The translations under genes were made by a program, and so were the position numbers. From NCBI GenBank assembly GCA_037385045.1, contig JARRNJ010000012.1, positions 1 through 55,957 of the forward strand: DNA of 55,957 nt. Direction: 5' to 3'. Origin of the DNA: JARRNJ01 sp037385045 (lineage in GTDB: Bacteria > Pseudomonadota > Gammaproteobacteria > JASBUN01). Below the pieces are notes generated by a model. It was not told the DNA's origin. It made no database searches and was given only the letters and a program-made list of their open reading frames with translations. Shown here one piece after another: positions 25,483 to 36,447 of the stretch; the stretch's first letter is position 1; each line of letters opens with the position of its first letter.

Positions 25483-26769
25483 ATGAAAGTCCTGATTATT
25501 GGCAACGGCGGACGTGAACATGCGCTCGCCTGGAAGGCGGCGCAGTCGCAACTGGTGGAGCATGTCTACGTGGCGCCCGGCAATGCCGGCACCGCCCGCG
25601 AACACAAGGTGCGCAACGCGGCCGTTGACGCCACCGATCTGCCCGGCCTGGTCGCGTTCGCCGAGCATGAGGGCATCGGCCTGACCATCGTCGGACCCGA
25701 AACGCCGCTGGTCGCCGGCGTAGTCGACGCCTTTCGCGATGCCGGACTGCCCTGCTTCGGCCCCACCCGCGCCGCCGCGCAGCTGGAAGGATCGAAAGCC
25801 TTCAGCAAGGATTTCCTGGCCCGCCATCGCATCCCCACCGCCGCTTACGGTACGTTCGCGGAGGTGGACGCGGCGCTGGCCTATCTGCGCCAGGTCGGCG
25901 CTCCGGTCGTGGTCAAGGCCGACGGGCTGGCGGCCGGCAAGGGGGTGCTCCTGGCCCAGACCGAAGCGGAAGCCGAGGCCGCGGTGCAGGACATGCTGGC
26001 CGGCAACCGTTTCGGCGAGGCCGGACACCGCGTGGTGATCGAGGAATTTCTGCGCGGCGAAGAAGCGAGCTTCATCGTCATGGTGGACGGCGAGCATATT
26101 CTGCCGTTGGCCACCTCCCAGGATCACAAGGCGCGCGACGACGGCGACACCGGCCCCAACACAGGCGGCATGGGCGCCTATTCACCGGCCCCGGTGGTCA
26201 CGCCCGAGCTGCACCAGCGCATCATGGAGCAGGTGATTCGCCCGACCGTGGCCGGCATGGCCGCCGAGGGATGCCCCTATACCGGGTTCCTCTATGCCGG
26301 CCTGATGATCGGCGACGACGGCATCCCCAAGGTGCTGGAATTCAACTGCCGCTTCGGCGACCCGGAAACCCAGCCCATCATGCTGCGCATGCGCTCGGAC
26401 CTGGTGGGCCTGTGCCTGGCGGCGCTGGAGACGCGCCTGGACCGGGTGCATGCGGAATGGGACGATCGCCCGGCCCTGGGGGTGGTCATGGCAGCGGGCG
26501 GCTATCCCGGCCACTATGCCACCGGTGAGGTAATTTCCGGGCTGCCTGACCGCGAGGAACCCGATCTCAAGGTGTTCCATGCCGGAACCGCCCAGCGCGA
26601 CGGCGACGTCGTCACCGCCGGCGGCCGGGTCCTGTGCGTGACGGCACTGGGCAACACGGTCGCCGCGGCCCAGCATCGCGCCTACACGCTGGTGCATGCC
26701 ATTCACTGGCAAGGGGCCTACTTCCGGCACGATATCGGCCACCGGGCAATCGCCCGGGAACAGCGCTGA
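25483..26769 (+). CDS. purD: Phosphoribosylamine-glycine ligase (GAR synthetase)
   Basis: Second step of purine synthesis; ATP-dependent joining of glycine to phosphoribosylamine. 428 residues from MKVLIIGNGGREHALAWK, with TIVGPETPLVAGVVDAF, the ATP-grasp segment VVVKADGLAAGKGVLLA, DGDTGPNTGGMGAYSPAP and EFNCRFGDPETQPIMLRM. The ATG is preceded by GAGG at good spacing; a frame open upstream is not part of the gene. The 253-bp gap to purH (25230-25482) contains no other gene. Confidence 0.97.
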   Translation: MKVLIIGNGGREHALAWKAAQSQLVEHVYVAPGNAGTAREHKVRNAAVDATDLPGLVAFAEHEGIGLTIVGPETPLVAGVVDAFRDAGLPCFGPTRAAAQLEGSKAFSKDFLARHRIPTAAYGTFAEVDAALAYLRQVGAPVVVKADGLAAGKGVLLAQTEAEAEAAVQDMLAGNRFGEAGHRVVIEEFLRGEEASFIVMVDGEHILPLATSQDHKARDDGDTGPNTGGMGAYSPAPVVTPELHQRIMEQVIRPTVAGMAAEGCPYTGFLYAGLMIGDDGIPKVLEFNCRFGDPETQPIMLRMRSDLVGLCLAALETRLDRVHAEWDDRPALGVVMAAGGYPGHYATGEVISGLPDREEPDLKVFHAGTAQRDGDVVTAGGRVLCVTALGNTVAAAQHRAYTLVHAIHWQGAYFRHDIGHRAIAREQR

Positions 26770-26863
26770 GCAACGGCCCACCCCGGGCGGCGCACGCGGC
26801 CCGTCCGTCGCGGGAACCACCGCGCCGCCGGTCGGCCCCGCCCACCAATCCGGAGGCGACGCC

Positions 26864-27409
26864 ATGAGACTCACCCTGACCATCGCCGCGGTGTTGAGCA
26901 TAAGCTGGCTGGCGGCGGCCCCGGGCGTGTCCGCCGCCCGATCCCTGGCCCCCGTGCCGGGGCGGCCGCCGGCCCCGCCATTGGCGCTCCGCGACCTCGA
27001 CGGCCACCTTCACCGCCTGCAGGACTACCGCGGCCAAGTGGTGGTAATCAACTTCTGGGCCACCTGGTGCCCGCCCTGCCGGCGCGAAATGCCCTCCATG
27101 GAGCGGGCCTGGAAACGGCTCCGCGGCCACGGCGTGGCGTTGCTGGCGGTGAGCGTGGACCAAAACCGCAGCGACGTCCTCAGCTTCCTGGCCCGGCAAC
27201 CCGTTTCCTTTACCATCCTGCTGGACCCCGGCTCCGGCACGACGCGGCAGTGGCCGGTTCGGGTGGTACCCACGACCGTGGTGGTCGATCCGCGTGGCCG
27301 GCTGGCCTACCGCGCGGTCGGCGCGCTCGACTGGGACGACCCGGCGCTCCTGGCCCGAATCCTGGCGCTGCGCGCCCCGCGGCTTCACACGATCTCCGCG
27401 CATCCCTGA
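26864..27409 (+). CDS. Periplasmic TlpA-like thioredoxin (second copy)
   Basis: A 181-residue secreted thiol oxidoreductase. Signal peptide MRLTLTIAAVLSISWLAAAP ending near SAAR, then a Redoxin/TlpA fold with DLDGHLHRLQDYRG, FWATWCPPC active site, LLAVSVDQNRSDVLSFL and the cis-Pro loop VRVVPTTVVVDPRGRL. GGAGG precedes the ATG. It is distinct from the TlpA-like protein behind dsbD. It lies between purD and lemA with no obvious link to either; cytochrome c or envelope disulfide reduction is the likely general role. Confidence 0.87.
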   Translation: MRLTLTIAAVLSISWLAAAPGVSAARSLAPVPGRPPAPPLALRDLDGHLHRLQDYRGQVVVINFWATWCPPCRREMPSMERAWKRLRGHGVALLAVSVDQNRSDVLSFLARQPVSFTILLDPGSGTTRQWPVRVVPTTVVVDPRGRLAYRAVGALDWDDPALLARILALRAPRLHTISAHP

Positions 27410-27502
27410 ACGCCGGCGCCGGCGCATTGCAAATCCCCTACGAATGCGGCACTCTTTTCCGCACTCGCGCAAGGCGGGGCACATTGGCGAAAGGAGAGGA
27501 GT

Positions 27503-28060
27503 ATGGGGGTGGCCGGCTGGATCGTTCTCGGCATCATAATCCTGATCATCCTGTCGATGGTCGCCATGTACAACCGCCTGGTGGGGCTGCGCAACCAGGT
27601 CAAGAACGCCTGGCGCCAGATCGACGTGCAGCTCAAACGACGTCACGACCTGATTCCCAATCTGGTCGAAGTGGTCAAGGACTACATGTCGTACGAACAG
27701 GAAACGCTGCGTCAGGTCATACAGGCGCGCAACTCCGCGGTGCAGGCCCACAATCCGGACGAAGCCATCGCCGCCGAGGGAGTGCTCTCGGGCGCGCTGG
27801 GGCGCCTGTTCGCGCTGATGGAGAATTATCCGGACCTGAAGGCCAACCAGAACGTGTCCCGGCTGATGGAGGAACTGAGCAGCACCGAGAACAAAATCGC
27901 CTTCTCGCGCCAGTTCTACAACGACAGCGTCATGTCACTCAACAACGCAGTGCAGAGTTTCCCGTCGAACATCATGGCCAACATGTTCAACTTCAAGGAA
28001 GCCACCTATTTCGAAGTGCCGGAAACGGAAACCGCGGTGCCGAAGGTCGACCTGCGCTGA
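27503..28060 (+). CDS. lemA: LemA family protein
   Basis: A 185-residue membrane-anchored coiled-coil protein. One N-terminal helix (WIVLGIIILIILSMVAMYNR) is followed by VGLRNQVKNAWRQIDVQLKR, RHDLIPNLVEVVKDYM and the C-terminal FPSNIMANMFNFKEATYFE segment diagnostic of LemA. AAAGGAGAGGAGT precedes the ATG. Fourteen bp downstream is an M48 metalloprotease gene, the usual partner of lemA. The biochemical role is not established. Confidence 0.95.
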   Translation: MGVAGWIVLGIIILIILSMVAMYNRLVGLRNQVKNAWRQIDVQLKRRHDLIPNLVEVVKDYMSYEQETLRQVIQARNSAVQAHNPDEAIAAEGVLSGALGRLFALMENYPDLKANQNVSRLMEELSSTENKIAFSRQFYNDSVMSLNNAVQSFPSNIMANMFNFKEATYFEVPETETAVPKVDLR

Positions 28061-28074
28061 ACGGGTAGCGGCCC

Positions 28075-29172
28075 ATGGCGGCTAACGTCACCTGCCCGGA
28101 CTGCGGCGCCAGCAACCGGGGCGACGCCAACACCTGCCGGCTTTGCGGCACGCTGCTCAAACCGGAGCTCAAGACCCGGCGGCGCATCCAGCAAAAGATC
28201 CTGCGCCGCACCGATTTTCTGGCGGCCGCCCGAGCCAACCAGGCCAACACCCGCAAGCTGATACTGGTTCTCACCGCCATCGGCACCGCCCTGGGCTACC
28301 TTATCGGCTGGGCGCTGCAATCGGGCTACGGCGCGCTGCCTGCGCCCGGGTCATCGCCATGGTTCTTCAGCAGCTGGGGTATTACCGGCGCGTTCGTGCT
28401 GCTGGCCGCAAGCCTGCTGTGGACTGGAATTGCACTGCAAACCGGCGACCGCATCGTCATGCGCATGACCGGCGCCCGGGAAGTGACCGCCGACGACGAG
28501 CCACAACTGTGCAACGTGGTCGAGGAAATGGCCCTGGCGGCGGGCCTGCCGCGACCGCGCACCTTCGTGATCGAAACCCCGGCCATGAACGCCTTCGCCA
28601 CCGGCATGCGGCCGGACCGCGCCGCCATCGCCGTAACGCGGGGCCTGCTGGAGAATCTCAACCGCGATGAACTGCAGGGCGTTATCGGCCATGAGATGGG
28701 CCACGTCGCCAATTGGGACATTCGCTACGCAACCGCCGTCAGCGTCATGGTCGGTCTGATCGCCCTGGTCAGTGACGGCATTCTGCGTTCGGTGTACTAC
28801 GGCGGGCTCGGCGGCCGCCGGCGCAGCGGCAATCGCGATGGCGGCGGCGCCGTCATTGTAATCATCATGGTGTTGTTCGCCGTAGTGGCGCCGCTGGCGG
28901 CCAAGCTGGTGCAAATGGCCGTCTCCCGTCAGCGGGAATTCCTCGCCGACGCCACCAGCGTGCGTCTCACGCGCAACCCCCTGGGGCTGATCTCGGCCCT
29001 GCAAAAGCTCGCCGATCAGGCCGAGCCGTTCAAGGGCGCCAACCGCGCCACCCAGCACTTGTTCATCGTCAACCCGTTTCGCAACTTCAGCGACAAAGCC
29101 AGTGCCCTGATGGCCACTCACCCGCCGCTGGAACGGCGCATCACCCGGCTGCGCAACCTGGGCGCCGACTGA
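28075..29172 (+). CDS. HtpX-like M48 membrane metalloprotease with N-terminal zinc ribbon
   Basis: A 365-residue predicted inner-membrane zinc protease. An N-terminal zinc ribbon (CPDCGASN ... CRLCG, about 7-25) is fused ahead of membrane segments at about 60-85 and 100-125. The M48 domain follows, with HEMGH at 206-210 (zinc-binding His206 and His210, catalytic Glu207), two more hydrophobic stretches, and SRQREFLADATSVRLTRNP supplying the third ligand. MATHPPLERRI near the end is typical of HtpX-type proteases. Paired with lemA, it probably takes part in membrane protein quality control. The zinc ribbon distinguishes it from E. coli HtpX. Confidence 0.9.
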   Translation: MAANVTCPDCGASNRGDANTCRLCGTLLKPELKTRRRIQQKILRRTDFLAAARANQANTRKLILVLTAIGTALGYLIGWALQSGYGALPAPGSSPWFFSSWGITGAFVLLAASLLWTGIALQTGDRIVMRMTGAREVTADDEPQLCNVVEEMALAAGLPRPRTFVIETPAMNAFATGMRPDRAAIAVTRGLLENLNRDELQGVIGHEMGHVANWDIRYATAVSVMVGLIALVSDGILRSVYYGGLGGRRRSGNRDGGGAVIVIIMVLFAVVAPLAAKLVQMAVSRQREFLADATSVRLTRNPLGLISALQKLADQAEPFKGANRATQHLFIVNPFRNFSDKASALMATHPPLERRITRLRNLGAD

Positions 29173-29407
29173 ACCCCACCCTTATTCTCTGTCGGGATCG
29201 CGCAGCCCAAAACCACCATCGCATCACGTCGCCGGCCGAGCCGGGCCTGTCCGCTCACGTCGCTTGATCACGCAGACGGCCGACGATGGCCAGGGGGCGG
29301 AAGGTTGCCGCCTCGCTTTACGATTTCCTCCCCACCTGCTACAACAAGCTCAGGCAATCCCGGCCGCCCCACCATTGTCACAGTTCCGGCAAGTCGAGGT
29401 CCAATCG

Positions 29408-31879
29408 ATGAATGGCAAACCGAGCCTTTTCCGCCACAATTACCTGGGACTCGACACCACCTCACTGAAGCAGTCGCTGACCAACCGGCTGTTGTACAAC
29501 ATCGGCAAGAATTACGTGTCGGCCAACTCCCGCGACTGGTTCCACGCGCTGACCCACGTGGTGCGCGACCGCATGGTCGAGCGCTGGATCGACACCATGC
29601 GCAGCTACGACAACGCCGACACCAAACGGGTCTACTACCTGTCCCTGGAGTTCCTCATCGGACGCATGCTGCGCAACAGCCTGCTCAACCTCAACATCGA
29701 GGAAGAGACCCGCGAGGCATTGGACGAAATCGGCATTCGCCTGGAGCGGGTCAAGGACGAGGAGCCCGACGCGGCACTGGGTAACGGCGGACTCGGGCGG
29801 CTGGCGGCGTGCTTTCTGGATTCACTGGCCACCCTGCGCATGCCCGGCTTCGGCTACGGCATTCGCTACGAATACGGCATCTTCAACCAGCGAATCGAAA
29901 ACGGCTATCAGGTCGAGCATCCGGAAAACTGGCTGCGTTACGGCAACTTCTGGGAATTCCCCCGCCCGGAGGTTCTTTACCCGGTGGAGTTCTTCGGCAA
30001 GGTGTTCAGCTATCGCGACGACAAGGGGCGTCAGTGTTTCAGCTGGACCGACACCGAGGAAATCATGGCCATGGCGTACGACATGCTCATCCCCGCCTAC
30101 GGCAGCAACACCGTCAACCACCTGCGGCTGTGGTCGGCCAAGGCGTCGCGGGACTTCGGCCTGCAGTACTTCAACGAAGGGAATTACATCAAGGCGGTGG
30201 CCGATCAGGTGGCCTCGGAGAACCTGTCGCGGGTGCTGTACCCGAGCGACACCACGGTCATGGGCCGCGAACTGCGCCTGCAACAGCAGTACTTCTTCGT
30301 CAGCGCCTCGCTGCAGGACATCATCCGCCGCTTTCTGGAGCATCACACGTCGTTTGCCGCATTCCCGGACAAGGTGGCGATCCAGCTCAACGACACTCAC
30401 CCGTCGATCGGCGTTGCGGAATTGATGCGCCTGTTGCTGGACCAGCAGCGGCTGGATTGGGACGAAGCCTGGGACATCTGTGTACGCACGTTTTCCTACA
30501 CCAACCACACGCTGATGCCCGAAGCCCTGGAAACCTGGCCGGTGGCGATGCTGGAATCCATGCTTCCCAGGCACATGCAGATCATCTACGAGATCAATCA
30601 CCGCTTTCTGGAACGGGTCCGCCATGCCCATCCCGGCGACAACGACCTGCTGCGGCGCGTGTCGCTGATCGACGAGCGCGGCGAGCGCCGCGTGCGGATG
30701 GCCCACCTGGCCATCGTCGGCAGCCACAAGATCAACGGCGTTTCGGCGATCCACACCGAGCTGATGAAGAAGAGCACGTTCCGCGATTTCGACCGGCTGG
30801 ACCCCGGGCGCATCATCAACCTCACCAACGGCATCACGCCGCGGCGCTGGCTTGGGGAAATCAATCCTGGACTTTCCCAGCTGATCTCTCAGCGCATCGG
30901 CCACGGATGGGCAACCGAGCTCGATCGGCTGCGCGAACTCGCTCCGTTGGCGGACGATGCCGGGTTTCTGGAGGATTTCCGGCGGGTGAAACGCGAGAAC
31001 AAGCTGCGCCTGGCGCGGCTGGTGCGCATGCACCTGGGTGTGGAGCTCAACCCGGATTCACTGTTCGACGTGCAGGTCAAACGTATCCACGAATACAAGC
31101 GCCAGCTGCTCAACCTGCTGCACGTCATTGCGCTCTACAACCGCATCCGCCGCGATCCGGCCTCCCACACCGTCCCCCGCACGGTGATCTTCGGCGGCAA
31201 AGCGGCTCCCGCCTACACCCTGGCCAAACTCATCATCAAGGCGATCAACGACGTTGCCGATGTCATCGACCAGGACCCGGCGGTGGGCGAACGCCTGCGG
31301 ATGGTATTCATTCCAAATTACGACGTGACCACGGCGGGCGACATCATTCCCGCGGCCGAGCTTTCCGAGCAGATCTCCCTGGCCGGCACGGAGGCGTCCG
31401 GCACCGGCAACATGAAGCTTGCGCTCAACGGCGCTCTCACCATCGGCACCCTGGACGGCGCCAACATTGAGATCCGGGAGCACGTCGGCAACGACAACAT
31501 TTTCATCTTCGGTCAGACCGCCGACGAGGCCCGACAGCTGCGCGCCTCGGGCTACGAACCGCGGGCTTACGTGCGCAATGATCCGGAACTGGAGCAGGTT
31601 CTTGACATGCTGGGGCGCGGCTTCTTTTCCCCCAACCAACCGGAGCGCTTCAAGCCCATCGTGGACAGCCTCCTGGAGCAGGACCCCTATATGGTGTTGG
31701 CGGACTTCGCATCCTACTGCGCCTGTCAGCAGCGGGTGGAAGCCCTCTATCGCGATTCCGCGGATTGGAATCACCGCGCGGTGCGCAACGTCGCGGCAAT
31801 GGGCTACTTCTCCAGTGACCGCACCGTGCAGGAGTATGCCGACAAGGTCTGGGGCGTGGTGCCGGTTGCGCTGGAGTAA
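29408..31879 (+). CDS. glgP: Glycogen/maltodextrin phosphorylase
   Basis: PLP-dependent GT35 enzyme that releases glucose-1-phosphate from glycogen or maltodextrins. The 823 residues start at MNGKPSLFRHNYLGLDTTSL with GAGG 8 nt upstream. Seen are ALGNGGLGRLAACFLDSLAT, YGIRYEYGIFNQRI, QLNDTHPSIGVAELMR, RIHEYKRQLLNLLHV, and TGNMKLALNGALTIGTLDGA, where the lysine binds PLP. No other glycogen gene is adjacent. The 235 bp before it hold no other gene. Confidence 0.96.
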   Translation: MNGKPSLFRHNYLGLDTTSLKQSLTNRLLYNIGKNYVSANSRDWFHALTHVVRDRMVERWIDTMRSYDNADTKRVYYLSLEFLIGRMLRNSLLNLNIEEETREALDEIGIRLERVKDEEPDAALGNGGLGRLAACFLDSLATLRMPGFGYGIRYEYGIFNQRIENGYQVEHPENWLRYGNFWEFPRPEVLYPVEFFGKVFSYRDDKGRQCFSWTDTEEIMAMAYDMLIPAYGSNTVNHLRLWSAKASRDFGLQYFNEGNYIKAVADQVASENLSRVLYPSDTTVMGRELRLQQQYFFVSASLQDIIRRFLEHHTSFAAFPDKVAIQLNDTHPSIGVAELMRLLLDQQRLDWDEAWDICVRTFSYTNHTLMPEALETWPVAMLESMLPRHMQIIYEINHRFLERVRHAHPGDNDLLRRVSLIDERGERRVRMAHLAIVGSHKINGVSAIHTELMKKSTFRDFDRLDPGRIINLTNGITPRRWLGEINPGLSQLISQRIGHGWATELDRLRELAPLADDAGFLEDFRRVKRENKLRLARLVRMHLGVELNPDSLFDVQVKRIHEYKRQLLNLLHVIALYNRIRRDPASHTVPRTVIFGGKAAPAYTLAKLIIKAINDVADVIDQDPAVGERLRMVFIPNYDVTTAGDIIPAAELSEQISLAGTEASGTGNMKLALNGALTIGTLDGANIEIREHVGNDNIFIFGQTADEARQLRASGYEPRAYVRNDPELEQVLDMLGRGFFSPNQPERFKPIVDSLLEQDPYMVLADFASYCACQQRVEALYRDSADWNHRAVRNVAAMGYFSSDRTVQEYADKVWGVVPVALE

Positions 31880-32215
31880 GGCCCGCCGTGTAATCCCATA
31901 AGGTGAGTCACAGAAAGGCCATCAGCCCGCGGGCTGCTGTCCGGGCGCAAACAACATTGGGTGGCCCGAACGCAGTGAAACGGAATCCCGGTTGTCGGTT
32001 GCCCCGGATTCCGCGTTGCCGCATCCGGGCTACGCGTCGGTCGCCGGTAGCGAGTTGCGAGGATGGCGGCGTCGGCCTCGCCAACTGCTATTGCCGGGAC
32101 TGTTGGGTCCCACCTCCGGCCTTGACGCAACCTGCCGGGGCTCGCGGATCCCGGTACGCAAACGGCCGCCAGAAGGGCAGCCGCAGCGAAGATCAATTAA
32201 GCCGGATCAGCGAAT
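31880..32215. other. 336-bp convergent intergenic region between glgP and rho
   Basis: No gene seen. Contains a palindrome CAGCCCGCGGGCTG at 31923-31936, which may act as a factor-independent stop without a T-run, and copy C of the 32-nt dispersed repeat. Both flanking genes end here. Confidence 0.5.
32002..32033 (+). repeat. Dispersed 32-nt repeat, copy C
   Basis: CCCCGGATTCCGCGTTGC start and ATCCGGGCTAC end; same length as the copies at 2137-2168 and 10639-10670. An inverted partner-like CGGAATCCCGG lies just upstream (31981-31991). Confidence 0.65.
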
Positions 32216-33472
<1,257 letters not shown>

Positions 33473-33630
33473 GGCGTGTACTTTTAGGATAGGAACGGCT
33501 ACGTCAAACACAGGGCCACCCGGGGCGGGCTGCTCGCTGTGGCTTCCGGGAGAGAAAGTGGTTGTAGCAGGAAGAAGCTAAAAACGTCGTTATACTGCTT
33601 TTGCCAAATTAACGTTAGCACGTCTGACGC

Positions 33631-33661
33631 GGGGCGTCCAGTCCTTTGAGGCGGACGCCCC
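33631..33661 (-). terminator. Possible hairpin terminator/attenuator between trxA and rho
   Basis: A 9-bp stem GGGGCGTCC/GGACGCCCC with a 13-base loop lies 10 bp after the trxA stop. No T-run follows on the minus strand, so it may be only a partial stop or an mRNA end-protecting hairpin. Confidence 0.4.
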
Positions 33662-33671
33662 GCCCGCCGAT

Positions 33672-33998
33672 TCACAGATTGCTGTCGATGAAGGCGGTCA
33701 GCTGCGACTTCGAGACCGCACCGACCTTGGTTGCCTCCACATTGCCGTTCTTGAACAGCATCAACGTGGGAATACCGCGGATTCCGTACTTTGGCGGCGT
33801 GTTGGGGTTCTCGTCGATGTTCAGCTTGGCGATCTTCAGCTTGCCCGTATAATCGCCCGCGATCTCATCCAGAATGGGGGCGATCATCTTGCAAGGCCCG
33901 CACCACTCCGCCCAGTAGTCCACCAACACCGCCTGATCGGACTTGAGCACTTCGTCCTCGAAGGAATCATCGGTCACATACACAATTTGATCACTCAC
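33672..33998 (-). CDS. trxA: Thioredoxin 1
   Basis: Cytoplasmic dithiol reductant, 108 residues. The start is a GTG with GGGAGG 8 nt upstream, giving MSDQIVYVTDDSFEDEVLKS. Active site YWAEWCGPCKMIAP, then IDENPNTPPKYGIRGIPTLM with the cis-proline, LFKNGNVEATKVGAVSKSQL. It probably also feeds the membrane reductase DsbD of this window. Divergent from rhlB, upstream of rho. Confidence 0.97.
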   Translation of the reverse strand: MSDQIVYVTDDSFEDEVLKSDQAVLVDYWAEWCGPCKMIAPILDEIAGDYTGKLKIAKLNIDENPNTPPKYGIRGIPTLMLFKNGNVEATKVGAVSKSQLTAFIDSNL

Positions 33999-34462
33999 GC
34001 TTCGTGCCTCCCTCTCTTGGAATGCGTACGGACCCCCGCACCGGCAGGGGCAAGGCAGCTGGTTCGGTGGCAGGTCCGGGTATTCAAATTCCGATTGGCG
34101 CCGGCGACCTGCGGAACAGGGCCGCGCAGCCTTGGACATCGGCTCAAAATGCTAATGCTCATGCGCCAGCGCGTAAACTCCACTTGTTCACCGGCCCGCG
34201 CCGGACGCGGCGCCCGCCGGCAACTTGCTTGGAAAACTGCGGGGAGCAGACTATCGGCGTCATTGCCTCACTCGCGAAGGTGTGCTGGAAACCCAGCAGC
34301 CGCGTTCCCTATCGGTCCAAAAACCCGGAGCGAAAAGACCAGAATTTGACGGGATGAATGTTGGCGACCCGGCCCCGCGGACCGACAGTGCCCCAATTTC
34401 AGCCCAATCCTTGCGCGAATGCAAGTCCCAACCAAGGCGAAATTGCGATATGCTGTGCAGCC
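33999..34462. other. 464-bp divergent intergenic region, trxA / rhlB
   Basis: No gene and no repeat family recognised. It should hold the trxA(-rho) promoter and the rhlB promoter, but no convincing -35/-10 pair could be picked out. The first ATG-containing frames reaching into rhlB from 34358 are not conserved-looking. Confidence 0.5.
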
Positions 34463-35770
34463 ATGACCGACCGACACCTGACCGAAGCCAGTTTCGACTC
34501 CCTCGACCTCGACAATTCGCTGCTCCTGGGCGTTCGCGACGCCGGCTTCTCCCATTGCACGCCGATCCAGGCCCAGACGCTGCCTCTGGCGCTTTCGGGC
34601 GTGGACGTGGCCGGCCAGGCCCAGACCGGCACCGGCAAGACTGCGGCGTTTCTGCTGGCCACCATGAACCATATGCTACGGCATCCGGCCGCCGAAACCC
34701 GCAAACCCATACAACCGCGGGCACTGATCGTGGCCCCCACCCGTGAGCTGGCCATCCAGATCCACGCCGACGCCGAGGTGCTGGGCAGCCACACTGATTT
34801 CAAGCTCGCCCTGGCCTACGGCGGTACCGGCTACGAATCGCAACGCGAAACCATCTCCCAGGGGGTGGACATCCTGATCGGCACCCCCGGGCGCATCATC
34901 GATTACTTCAAACAGCATGTATTCGATCTGCGCGCCATACAGGTGGTGGTGCTGGACGAGGCTGACCGCATGTTCGACCTGGGCTTCATCAAGGACGTGC
35001 GCTACCTGCTGCGGCGCATGCCGCCGCCCGACCAGCGCATGAGCATGCTGTTCTCCGCCACCCTCTCCTACCGTGTCACCGAGCTCGCCTACGAGCACAT
35101 GAACAACCCGAAGGTGATCGAAGTCGAGCCGGACCGGGTCACAGCTGAGAACGTCACCCAAAGCGTCTACCTCACCGCCAACAGCGAGAAGATTCCGCTG
35201 TTGCTGGGCCTGTTGCGGCACATGGATCCGCGCCGGAGCATTGTATTCGTCAACACCAAACGCACCGCCGAACAGGTGTGGGCCTACCTCGAAGGCAACG
35301 CCGTCAAGGCCGCCATGCTCTCCGGGGACGTACCGCAGAAGAAACGCCTGAGCCTGCTGCGCCAGTTCCAGAGCGGCGACCTGCCGGTGCTGGTGGCCAC
35401 GGACGTGGCCGCCCGCGGACTGCACATCCCCGAAGTCAGCCACGTGTTCAACTTCGACCTGCCCCAGGACGCCGAGGACTACGTCCACCGCATCGGCCGT
35501 ACCGCGCGCGCGGGCGCCACCGGCGATGCCATCAGCTTCGCCTGCGAAGACTATGCCTACTCGCTGCCGGAGATCGAGGAATACATCGGCCACAAGATCC
35601 CGGTACATGACATCGAACCGGGGCTGTTGGCCGAACCCCAGCCGCCGGTGCGGATGCAGCGCCGTCCGCGCGACCAGGGCCCAAAACGTGGCCGTCCCGG
35701 TGCAGGCAAGGGCCAACGCCGCGACAGCGGCGGCGGACGGCGCCGATCCGGCGGCGCCCGACGCGGCTGA
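34463..35770 (+). CDS. rhlB: DEAD-box ATP-dependent RNA helicase RhlB
   Basis: RNA-unwinding subunit associated with the degradosome. 435 residues with the Q-motif FSHCTPIQAQTLPLAL, AQTGTGKTAAF, VAPTRELAIQ, GTPGRIIDY, VLDEADRMFDLGF, SATLSYRV, and C-terminal ATDVAARGLHIPEVSHVFNF and YVHRIGRTARAG. The basic Arg/Gly-rich tail (from about residue 395) binds RNA. Its position opposite trxA-rho is the standard one for rhlB. Confidence 0.94.
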   Translation: MTDRHLTEASFDSLDLDNSLLLGVRDAGFSHCTPIQAQTLPLALSGVDVAGQAQTGTGKTAAFLLATMNHMLRHPAAETRKPIQPRALIVAPTRELAIQIHADAEVLGSHTDFKLALAYGGTGYESQRETISQGVDILIGTPGRIIDYFKQHVFDLRAIQVVVLDEADRMFDLGFIKDVRYLLRRMPPPDQRMSMLFSATLSYRVTELAYEHMNNPKVIEVEPDRVTAENVTQSVYLTANSEKIPLLLGLLRHMDPRRSIVFVNTKRTAEQVWAYLEGNAVKAAMLSGDVPQKKRLSLLRQFQSGDLPVLVATDVAARGLHIPEVSHVFNFDLPQDAEDYVHRIGRTARAGATGDAISFACEDYAYSLPEIEEYIGHKIPVHDIEPGLLAEPQPPVRMQRRPRDQGPKRGRPGAGKGQRRDSGGGRRRSGGARRG

Positions 35771-35808
35771 GCGGAATCCGCCCGCCCGAACGCATCCCCG
35801 CGCCGCCC

Positions 35809-36447
35809 ATGGCCAGCCTCCTCGACGATCTGCCGACCCTGACGGCTCTGGTGGAAATCGCGCGTGACTTTCACCGCCGCGGCTGGATGGCCGGCACCGC
35901 CGGCAACCTGAGCGCCCGCACCACGACCGGCCGCTTCTGTATCACCGCCAGCGGCAAACCCAAGGGACGCCTCGACGAGGGCGATTTCGTGGAAATCGAC
36001 ATCGCCACCGGCGCCGTTGCCCAACGTCACGAGCCCCGGGCCCAACCCTCGGCGGAAGCCGCGATCCACCGGGCGCTCTACCGTTTGTTTCCGCGGGCCC
36101 GCGCCTGCCTGCACGTCCACACCGTCGACGCCACGCTTGCCGCGCTGGCGGCGCCGCCCGACGCCGTTGAGCTGCCCCTGCCGTCAATGGAAATGGTCAA
36201 GGGGCTCGGTATCTGGGAACAGGACCCGAAAGTGGCGCTGGCGCTGTTCGACAACCTTGCCGACGTGGCGGCGATCGCCGATGAGGTCGAAGCCCGTTTC
36301 ACGGCCCACACTCCGCGCATGCCGGCATTAATGATCCGCCATCACGGGGTTACCGTATGGGGCGACGGCATCCAGCAGGCCTACGACCGCCTGGAGTGCC
36401 TCGAGTTCGTCCTCGGCGTCGCGGCGCGCGCCAGCGCGGCCACGTAA
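35809..36447 (+). CDS. mtnB: Methylthioribulose-1-phosphate dehydratase
   Basis: Class II aldolase-fold zinc enzyme of the methionine salvage pathway. 212 residues: RGWMAGTAGNLSART, ITASGKPKG, RAQPSAEAAIHRALYRLFPR, LHVHTVDATLAAL (zinc His pair) and IRHHGVTVWGDGI (third zinc His). The pattern matches MtnB better than L-fuculose aldolase relatives. The usual partners mtnC and mtnD are not next to it. Start has no obvious ribosome binding site and lies 38 bp after rhlB. Confidence 0.83.
   Translation: MASLLDDLPTLTALVEIARDFHRRGWMAGTAGNLSARTTTGRFCITASGKPKGRLDEGDFVEIDIATGAVAQRHEPRAQPSAEAAIHRALYRLFPRARACLHVHTVDATLAALAAPPDAVELPLPSMEMVKGLGIWEQDPKVALALFDNLADVAAIADEVEARFTAHTPRMPALMIRHHGVTVWGDGIQQAYDRLECLEFVLGVAARASAAT

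Noticed and set aside
31923..31936. CAGCCCGCGGGCTG palindrome as the glgP terminator
   Set aside because: No loop bases and no T-run; mentioned only as a possibility in the spacer description.
34358..34462. N-terminal extension of rhlB
   Set aside because: The frame is open upstream, but the conserved protein starts at the ATG at 34463 (MTDRHLTEASF); the extension has no family counterpart.
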